Assembly (NCBI GenBank): GCA_013361075.1
Contig: JABWAJ010000026.1
Location: 1-20,603, forward strand
DNA length: 20,603 bases
Source of the DNA: Saprospiraceae bacterium
Lineage (GTDB): Bacteria; Bacteroidota; Bacteroidia; Chitinophagales; Saprospiraceae
Direction: 5' to 3'
In this document: positions 15,152 to 20,603 of the stretch, piece by piece
How positions within the stretch are numbered: position 1 is the first letter of the stretch
Layout: the number at the start of each line of letters is the position of its first letter
Translations under genes and position numbers: made by a program
Notes under the pieces: generated by a model
What the model saw: the letters and a program-made list of their open reading frames with translations, nothing else
The model's database searches: none
Told to the model about the DNA's origin: nothing

Positions 15152-16246
15152 ATGAGAGTAACATTTCAAAACGACAGCCCAAGTGAATTCTATCTGACCC
15201 TTGCCCAACGGATTGATGTATATTTCAAAAGTCACAAACAGGGCAGAAAAGCTAATGGCCTTTACTGGGTAAAGGTTGTCAGCTTGTTTTTGATGTACTT
15301 CGCTTGTTATTTTGCTGTTTTGTTTCTTCCCTATAGTTTTTTGACGGCATTGGCATGCTACCTGGTTATGGGAGTTTTAATTGTTTCAATCCTGTTTGCT
15401 GTGGGGCACGACTCGGTACACAATGCAGTGTCGCTCAACCCCAAAGTCAATTACCTGATGGGGTATGTGTGGAACTTTTTCGGCGTCAGCAGTTATTTCT
15501 GGCGATTGAAGCACAACATTTCCCACCATGCCTTTACGAACATTCCGGGCAGTGACGGTGATTTGGATCAAACCAGTTTGTTGCGACTCAACCCAATGGC
15601 GCCGCGCCGCAATGTTCACAAATATCAGCACCTATATGCGGTGTTCATTTATAGTTTACTGGGGCCGTACATCATTTTTATCCGCGATTTCAAGTTGCTG
15701 AGAGAGAAAAAATTCGGCAATACCATTCTGGAAAAACACCCCTTCAAGGAGGTGGTCATCATCATTTTGAGCAAAATATGGTTTTTCTGCTTTATGGTCG
15801 TGATTCCCAAAATAGTAACCGGGATGCCCTGGCCGGATATGATTGCCGTGACCTTAGCCATGTTGTTCATTGCCGGAATTTTCACTGCAATTGTATCTTT
15901 TCCGGTACACGTGACCTACGAAAGCGATTATGCCCTTCCCAATAAAGAAGGTGTGGTGGAGATGGATTTCATGACCCACCAATTGCTGACAACAGTGGAT
16001 TATTCTGCAGAAAACAAATGGATTCACTGGTTTTTCGGGGGCATCAATACCCATGTTGTGCACCATATGTTCCCCAGTGTGAACCACATTCATTATTACA
16101 ACCTGACGAAAATCGTAAAGCAAACAGCCTCCGAATACCAGTTGCGGTATGTCAACAAAACTTTAGCCACTGTAATGCGGGATCACCTGTTGTTTTTGCG
16201 TGAACTGGGACACCGGGATAATCCTACGAACCTGAATCTCATTTAA
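15152..16246 (+). CDS. Membrane fatty-acid desaturase
   Basis: The 364-residue protein has the three histidine boxes of the membrane-bound desaturase family (PF00487): HDSVH (86-90), HNISHH (121-126) and HVVHH (301-305). Membrane helices lie before the first box (about 45-80), at about 165-178 and at about 205-255, the usual topology. The C-terminal context of box three (NTHVVHHMFPSVNHIHY) resembles the linoleoyl-CoA or front-end desaturases, whose third box is usually Q-x-x-HH; here the first position is His rather than Gln. The enzyme would insert a double bond into an acyl chain using a di-iron centre, oxygen and an electron donor. No fused cytochrome b5 or ferredoxin domain is present, so the electron donor is encoded elsewhere. 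It is third in the lipid run and ends 11 bases before the GH3 gene. Confidence 0.9.
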   Translation: MRVTFQNDSPSEFYLTLAQRIDVYFKSHKQGRKANGLYWVKVVSLFLMYFACYFAVLFLPYSFLTALACYLVMGVLIVSILFAVGHDSVHNAVSLNPKVNYLMGYVWNFFGVSSYFWRLKHNISHHAFTNIPGSDGDLDQTSLLRLNPMAPRRNVHKYQHLYAVFIYSLLGPYIIFIRDFKLLREKKFGNTILEKHPFKEVVIIILSKIWFFCFMVVIPKIVTGMPWPDMIAVTLAMLFIAGIFTAIVSFPVHVTYESDYALPNKEGVVEMDFMTHQLLTTVDYSAENKWIHWFFGGINTHVVHHMFPSVNHIHYYNLTKIVKQTASEYQLRYVNKTLATVMRDHLLFLRELGHRDNPTNLNLI

Positions 16247-16257
16247 TTGCCAACTAC

Positions 16258-17766
16258 ATGAGTCTGAAGTCTTTTATTGCAAAACTGATGGCGCAGTACT
16301 ACGCCGGGAAAGTAGCTAAATGGCGCAACAATCCCCTCGCTTATCAGGACCGTATTTTTGAATACAACCTCTCGGTTGGCCGGACGACCCGTTACGGAAA
16401 AGATCATGGTTTGGATAAAGTGAAAAACCATGAAGATTTTACAAAGGCTGTCCCCCTTCAGGAATACGAAGGCTTCAAAGACTATATTGAAAAAATCAAG
16501 GCCGGGGAGCAAAATGTACTTTGGAAGGGCCTGCCCAAATATTTTGCCAAAACTTCCGGGACTACTTCCGGGGTAAAATACATCCCGGTCTCCGAGGAAG
16601 GCATGCCTACTTTTATCAGCGCAGGTCGGTTGGCATTGGCCATGTACACCTACGAAACCGGCAATGCAAGCTGGGTAGACGGCGGTTTGATTTTCATCCA
16701 GGGCAGCCCTGAATTAAATAAAGTCGGTGCCGTTCAGGCCGGGCGTATGTCGGGCATTACTTACCACCACATTCCCAAATACCTGCGCCGCAACCTGACG
16801 CCAACGTATGAGACCAATACCATAGAAGATTGGGAACTGAAAGTGGACCGCATTTGCGACGAAACCCTGAAACGCGATATGACCGTCATCGGCGGCATTC
16901 CTCCCTGGGTGCTTATGTACTTTGAACGGCTGATGGAAAAAACCGGAAAAAAAAGTGTTTCGGAGATATTCCCTAATTTTCAGGTCTATCCCTATGGTGG
17001 GGTTAATTTTGCGCCTTACCGGGAGCAGTTTGAAAAAGCAATCGGAAAAAGCATTGCCTATGTGGAAATGTACAACGCTTCCGAAGGCTTCATTGCTTTT
17101 CAGGATAAGCAAGGTGTGGAAGGAATGTTGCTGAATTTAGACGGCGGCATTTTTTACGAATTTGTCCCGGCGGATGAAATTCATGACCAAAACCCAACCC
17201 GCCTCACTCTGAAAGACGTTGAATTGGGTAAAAATTACGCGATCGTCCTCAATACGAATTCCGGACTTTGGGGCTATGTCATCGGAGATACCGTCAAATT
17301 CGTGTCCATTGACCCCTACCGCATTGTTGTTACCGGGCGCACCAAGCATTTTATCTCTGCTTTTGGCGAACACGTCATCACCGAAGAAGTGGATGAAGCG
17401 TTGCTGGTTGTAGCCCACGAAGCAGGGGTAGGTATCATCGAATTCACAGTAGCTCCCCAGGTAAACCCACCGGATGGCTCCTTGCCCTACCACGAGTGGT
17501 TTGTCGAATTTTCTCATGAACCGCAGGATCTGAAATCTTTTTCCCAAAAGGTCAATGCCCTGCTGTGTGAAAAGAACATCTATTACCGGGATCTGATTGA
17601 AGGGAATATGTTACAGCCGCTCATCATTCGTTCCATTCCTAAAGATGGTTTCCGCCATTACATGAAAGCCCGGGGCAAATTGGGCGGCCAGAATAAAATG
17701 CCGCGCCTTGCCAATACCCGGGAATACGCGGACGATCTGACGGAGGTACTGGAACTCAAGTACTAA
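16258..17766 (+). CDS. GH3-family acyl-adenylating amide synthetase
   Basis: The 502-residue protein matches the GH3 (auxin-responsive promoter) family of the adenylate-forming enzyme superfamily. The phosphate-binding loop TSGTTSG is at residues 99-105, the second adenylate motif YNASEG at 272-277, and the Gly-Asp motif (GYVIGD) ends at 343-344. A C-terminal region follows to residue 502. Plant GH3 enzymes activate carboxylic acids with ATP and conjugate them to amino acids. The bacterial relatives are poorly characterised, so amide formation between an acyl chain and an amine is the best inference. It is cytoplasmic and has no signal peptide. It follows the desaturase by 11 bases and precedes the first SDR by 4 bases, so all three are surely co-transcribed. 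In this cluster it could load or release the lipid product made by the condensing enzyme. Confidence 0.92.
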   Translation: MSLKSFIAKLMAQYYAGKVAKWRNNPLAYQDRIFEYNLSVGRTTRYGKDHGLDKVKNHEDFTKAVPLQEYEGFKDYIEKIKAGEQNVLWKGLPKYFAKTSGTTSGVKYIPVSEEGMPTFISAGRLALAMYTYETGNASWVDGGLIFIQGSPELNKVGAVQAGRMSGITYHHIPKYLRRNLTPTYETNTIEDWELKVDRICDETLKRDMTVIGGIPPWVLMYFERLMEKTGKKSVSEIFPNFQVYPYGGVNFAPYREQFEKAIGKSIAYVEMYNASEGFIAFQDKQGVEGMLLNLDGGIFYEFVPADEIHDQNPTRLTLKDVELGKNYAIVLNTNSGLWGYVIGDTVKFVSIDPYRIVVTGRTKHFISAFGEHVITEEVDEALLVVAHEAGVGIIEFTVAPQVNPPDGSLPYHEWFVEFSHEPQDLKSFSQKVNALLCEKNIYYRDLIEGNMLQPLIIRSIPKDGFRHYMKARGKLGGQNKMPRLANTREYADDLTEVLELKY

Positions 17767-17770
17767 CGGG

Positions 17771-18637
17771 ATGAAATACATTGTTGTTACCGGCGCTTCG
17801 GCCGGGATCGGTTTGGAAACGGTACGCTTCCTGCTCGGAAAAGGCTGCTATGTTTTTGGAAGTGTAAGAACCACTGCCGATGCGGATAGATTAACCGGCC
17901 TTTTTCCGGAAAATTTTACACCTCTTGTCTTCGACCTTACCGATGACGTTGCCATGGCAGCTTCGGTAGAACAAGTAGCTGCCATTATTGGCGAAAGCAA
18001 CCTGACTGGCCTGATAAACAACGCAGGAATCGTGGTGCCGGGGCCGATCCTGCATTTGCCAAAAGAAAAAATGCGCCACCAGTTTGAAGTCAATACTTTC
18101 GGACCAATGGTATTGTGTCAGTTGTATTTTCCCTTGTTGAAAAAAAAGGGAAACAATCCGCCAGGCCGCATTGTCAACATTAGCTCGCTTTCTGCAGAAA
18201 TTGCGCTGCCTTTTATGGGGCCGTATTCCGCTTCCAAACGGGCTTTAAGCAACCTTGCCCATGCCCTGCGCAGGGAGTTTTATCCTTATGGCATACAAGT
18301 TGTTGATATTCAGCCGGGACGGGTAAAAACTGGCATTGTGGATACCCTTGCGCCCAATGCTTCCCATTTCATAGGCACCGATTTTGAAGCAGGAATGAAA
18401 AGGTATCTTGAATCGGCACAATACCTCCGCGACCGGGGTTTATCGCCCGAATCTATTGCCGCTTCCGTTTACAAAGCACTCCACGAGGCCCGGCCCAGGC
18501 TAAGGTATGTGAAACCATACCGGTATTTCTCCCGGTGGAAAATTCCTTCCAGTTTGCCTGCTCGTTTGCTGGATCGCATTCTGGCAAAACGCCTGGGGTT
18601 GTTGCCTGAGTATTTGAAAAACAAAAACACTCCCTGA
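17771..18637 (+). CDS. Short-chain dehydrogenase/reductase (first of a tandem pair)
   Basis: The 288-residue protein is a classical SDR. The dinucleotide-binding motif TGASAGIG is at residues 7-14, NNAG at 83-86, and the catalytic Ser139, Tyr152 and Lys156 (YSASK) have normal spacing. It has a longer C-terminal segment than minimal SDRs, basic and aromatic (KPYRYFSRWKIPS), as seen in the retinol or 17-beta-hydroxysteroid dehydrogenase-like branch. It would interconvert a keto group and an alcohol with NAD(P)H. The cofactor preference is not certain, although the Arg after the second strand (SVRTT) suggests NADPH. It starts 4 bases after the GH3 gene and ends 2 bases before its paralogue. Its likely role is reduction of the beta-keto product of the KAS III enzyme (inference). 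Confidence 0.93.
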   Translation: MKYIVVTGASAGIGLETVRFLLGKGCYVFGSVRTTADADRLTGLFPENFTPLVFDLTDDVAMAASVEQVAAIIGESNLTGLINNAGIVVPGPILHLPKEKMRHQFEVNTFGPMVLCQLYFPLLKKKGNNPPGRIVNISSLSAEIALPFMGPYSASKRALSNLAHALRREFYPYGIQVVDIQPGRVKTGIVDTLAPNASHFIGTDFEAGMKRYLESAQYLRDRGLSPESIAASVYKALHEARPRLRYVKPYRYFSRWKIPSSLPARLLDRILAKRLGLLPEYLKNKNTP

Positions 18638-18639
18638 AC

Positions 18640-19503
18640 ATGAGGTATATTTTAGTTACAGGCGTTTCGTCGGGTATTGGCTACGCCTGCGTGGCGTATT
18701 TCATTGAGCAGGGGTGTCATGTGTTTGGAAGCGTGCGAAAACCAGAAGATGCTGCCCGGCTTAGTCAAATTTTTGGTGCCAATTACACGCCATTATTGTT
18801 TGATGTAACTGACAGTGAAGCCATTAGACGGGCAGTAGAGGTGGTAAAAGCCAAATTGGGTGAAGGAGAAAACCTGTTTGGCTTAGTGGTCAATGCGGGA
18901 ATTCAGATCCCGGGGCCTATTTTATACCTGACCCGTGAAGAAATGCGCTACCAGTTCGATGTCAATGTTTTTGGCACGCTTGAAGTCATTCAGTATTTTG
19001 TGCCATTGCTGCGGGAAACAGGGCAAAACAAACCGGGGCGCATTGTACATGTTGGATCTACCTCAGCAGCAATCACCTTACCATTCACCAGTTTTTATTC
19101 TGCCGCCAAAAGCGCCATGCACAGCCTGTGTGATACCCTTCGCCGCGAACTGATGATGTACGGGGTTGACGTTATAGATATTTATGTCGGACCCGTAAAC
19201 AATGAATTGGTAGCAAAAGTAGCACCTTACAAAGAGCGATACAAAGCCACCGATTATTATGCCGCCATCACGATGCGACTGGAAGGGGCACTGAAAAAAA
19301 ACATTCCCAAAGGGCTGTTATCGGAAGAAGTAGCCGCTGCAATTTTTCGTTCCCTCACTGTACCCAATCCCAAACACCGCTTTGCGCTCAACAAAGACTG
19401 GTTCAACACCTGGTTTATCCCAACCCTTTTGCCACACCGGGTGCTGGATAGGATCGTCGCTAAGAAGTGGAAAATGCGGCCACAGGATTTTGAAGGGCGT
19501 TAA
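18640..19503 (+). CDS. Short-chain dehydrogenase/reductase (second of a tandem pair)
   Basis: The 287-residue protein is a clear paralogue of its upstream neighbour: same length, the same start (M-x-Y-I-x-V-T-G-x-S) and similar blocks throughout, such as GCHVFGSVR and GPILYLTREEMRYQF. The nucleotide-binding motif TGVSSGIG is at residues 7-14, NAG at 85-87, and the catalytic residues Ser140, Tyr153 and Lys157 (YSAAK) are intact, so it should be active. Differences cluster around the substrate side: the post-catalytic strand reads DIYVGPVNNEL instead of DIQPGRVKTGI. This suggests a different substrate or an opposite reaction direction. It is the last gene of the lipid run, and its stop lies 9 bases from the stop of the convergent small gene. 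A tandem duplication followed by divergence is the likely origin. Confidence 0.93.
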   Translation: MRYILVTGVSSGIGYACVAYFIEQGCHVFGSVRKPEDAARLSQIFGANYTPLLFDVTDSEAIRRAVEVVKAKLGEGENLFGLVVNAGIQIPGPILYLTREEMRYQFDVNVFGTLEVIQYFVPLLRETGQNKPGRIVHVGSTSAAITLPFTSFYSAAKSAMHSLCDTLRRELMMYGVDVIDIYVGPVNNELVAKVAPYKERYKATDYYAAITMRLEGALKKNIPKGLLSEEVAAAIFRSLTVPNPKHRFALNKDWFNTWFIPTLLPHRVLDRIVAKKWKMRPQDFEGR

Positions 19504-19512
19504 AGACAAGTA

Positions 19513-19893
19513 CTAACTGGTTTTCCGTCGGTCGAGCACCTGGTGAAACCGCAGCAAATGATCCGGTTCGGCTTCATTGTACAAACACAAAAGGAGCACA
19601 TTGCGCTTTCGGCCATCGGTGGGAAACAAAATCTTAAGCGGGTTGTGCACATAACCATTGTCTTCAAAAAGAAGAATTTGCTGGTTTCTGACAGGCAGGC
19701 GGAACAACTCGAGGTCCTGCGCATTGGCTGGAAGGGGAATGTCGGCGTAGCCTTCCTCTTTCAGGAATTGCCGAACCATTTCATAACTATGGGCCAGAGA
19801 AGCTCCCCCGAAGGTCGTACGGTACTCGTAGCCGTCGCTTTCGCCGCCAAGGTATTCCGAGCCGGCTGGTGGGAAGTCATAGCGCAAGGGCAT
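19513..19893 (-). CDS. Small conserved-looking protein of unknown function
   Basis: I do not recognise a family for this 126-residue protein. It has no signal peptide or membrane helix and looks soluble, with a mixed alpha/beta composition: an aromatic N-terminus (residues 1-30, RYDFPPAGSEYLG), a helical part around 34-47 and a hydrophobic strand near 98-105 (NVLLLCLYN). The start at 19893 is the only good ATG of the frame. It lies downstream of the phosphatidylserine decarboxylase gene on the same strand with a 94-base gap, so it may be co-transcribed with it. The frame reads well against its opposite-strand shadow because it has a natural start just after the gap and ends close to the convergent gene. 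No function is proposed. Confidence 0.6.
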   Translation of the reverse strand: MPLRYDFPPAGSEYLGGESDGYEYRTTFGGASLAHSYEMVRQFLKEEGYADIPLPANAQDLELFRLPVRNQQILLFEDNGYVHNPLKILFPTDGRKRNVLLLCLYNEAEPDHLLRFHQVLDRRKTS

Positions 19894-19987
19894 GTGGTTA
19901 CTGGTTAGTTATCAATTTATCGGGCTTTTTGCAATTTCATATGCACGAATCCGGATTAACTGGCCGAAATTCGTTGTTCCCCACCAA

Positions 19988-20603
19988 TCATACGGATACT
20001 CTTGCAATAGGAGTCAAATTTCCTTTTACTTTTTGTCCAATCTTTACTTCAATGACCGCATCTAAAGGCAGAAAAATATCCACACGCGAGCCAAAGGTAA
20101 TGAATCCCATTTCACTACCCTGGCCGACCTGTTCTCCTGCCTTCAGATAATTTTTTATTCGTTTGGCCATGGCGCCGGCAATTTGTCGCAGCAGAATTTC
20201 TGCCCGGTCATTTTTGATGACTACAGTTGTTCGTTCGTTTTCTGTAGAAGATTTGGGATGCCAGGCTACTAAATATTTCCCCGGGTGATATTTCAGGTAT
20301 TCAATTTTACCGCCAATAGGATTGCGGTTCACATGAACGTTGAGCGGCGACATGAAGATAGAGACCTGAAGGCGTCTTGCCTGAAAGTACTCGGGTTCTT
20401 CTGCTTCTTCAATCACCACTACTTTTCCATCCGCAGGTGCATAAACAATACAATCGTCGGCAACAGGGATGTTACGGCGTGGATTCCGAAAGAACTGAAG
20501 GATCAGCAGGAACAAACCTCCCGAAAATACAGCTGTATATGGTAAACTTCCCGGGAGTACCGCCTGCAACAACCAGATAAAAACAGTCAGCAAAAAAATG
20601 GTC
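19988..20603 (-). CDS. psd: Phosphatidylserine decarboxylase, short form, 5' end outside the window
   Basis: The visible part, about 205 residues, matches the short-form (archaetidylserine decarboxylase-like) Psd family. An N-terminal pair of hydrophobic segments is followed by FFRNPRR. Then come VYAPADGKVV, the SPLNVHVNRNP block and the C-terminal processing site FITFGSRVD, where Gly-Ser is cleaved to make the pyruvoyl cofactor on the new alpha chain. The enzyme decarboxylates phosphatidylserine to phosphatidylethanolamine at the inner membrane. No stop or convincing ATG occurs before the window edge: the frame stays open to 20603, and the only internal start near it is a TTG at 20593. The real start is therefore likely just outside. 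A serine-phospholipid synthase often lies next to psd, but that side is not visible. Confidence 0.93.
   Translation of the reverse strand, partial: TIFLLTVFIWLLQAVLPGSLPYTAVFSGGLFLLILQFFRNPRRNIPVADDCIVYAPADGKVVVIEEAEEPEYFQARRLQVSIFMSPLNVHVNRNPIGGKIEYLKYHPGKYLVAWHPKSSTENERTTVVIKNDRAEILLRQIAGAMAKRIKNYLKAGEQVGQGSEMGFITFGSRVDIFLPLDAVIEVKIGQKVKGNLTPIARVSV

Noticed and set aside
11650..19503. Assignment of the lipid run as a flexirubin/dialkylresorcinol or OleABCD cluster
   Set aside because: The KAS III and SDR genes are compatible with either, but the cyclase, aromatase, ammonia-lyase and carrier genes of the first, and the hydrolase and OleC-type enzyme of the second, are not in the run.
19908..19987. 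Possible terminator or site between psd and the small gene, including the palindrome AATCCGGATT
   Set aside because: The palindrome is short, has no U-run after it on either strand, and matches no known operator.
1..20603. Search for mobile elements, CRISPR arrays, long direct repeats or attachment sites
   Set aside because: No transposase, integrase, regularly spaced repeats or tRNA-flanking duplication was seen; the tRNA-Arg has no partial copy elsewhere in the window.

Overview
The window looks like chromosome of a Bacteroidota bacterium, most likely a Saprospiria-type lineage. That placement is inference from several things: starts without Shine-Dalgarno sequences but with A-rich leaders, promoter-like TAnnTTTG boxes, a DUF5723-type outer-membrane protein, a very long WG-repeat protein, the futalosine-pathway menaquinone enzyme MqnD, and mid-range GC. 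No plasmid, phage, transposon or CRISPR signature is visible.

Layout. 1-2,930: a 12- to 13-helix membrane protein of unknown family converges on a LolC/LolE-type ABC permease, which lies just downstream of a tRNA-Arg(CCG). 2,985-4,550: an RluA-family pseudouridine synthase is divergent from mqnD. 4,600-5,624: a probable lipoprotein is translationally coupled to a DgkA-type lipid kinase. 5,801-7,733: a DUF5723-type outer-membrane protein with a structured leader overlaps an ElaA-like acetyltransferase. 7,730-11,080 (minus): one 1116-residue exported protein made almost wholly of WG repeats. 11,081-11,649: a promoter-bearing intergenic region. 11,650-19,503 (plus): six co-oriented lipid-metabolism genes. 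19,513-20,603 (minus): a small protein of unknown function and a short-form phosphatidylserine decarboxylase cut by the window edge.

The most interesting part is the six-gene run at 11,650-19,503. It encodes a fused double KAS III condensing enzyme, an alkylglycerol-monooxygenase/sterol-desaturase-type di-iron hydroxylase, a membrane fatty-acid desaturase, a GH3-family acyl-adenylating amide synthetase, and two paralogous short-chain dehydrogenases. In the condensing enzyme the first half keeps Cys-His-Asn (C124, H263, N300), while the second half has lost all three (S468, P597, D627). Together the genes supply carbon-carbon condensation, keto reduction, chain oxidation and ATP-dependent conjugation, which is a coherent set for making an unusual modified fatty-acyl product such as an acyl-amino-acid lipid. 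I do not recognise this combination as a described pathway; the product is inference.

The other genes are housekeeping or envelope functions: lipoprotein release, lipid phosphorylation, phosphatidylethanolamine synthesis, menaquinone synthesis and RNA modification. All three convergent gene pairs end within 10 bases of each other or overlap, so the sequence is compact and has no obvious intrinsic terminators.
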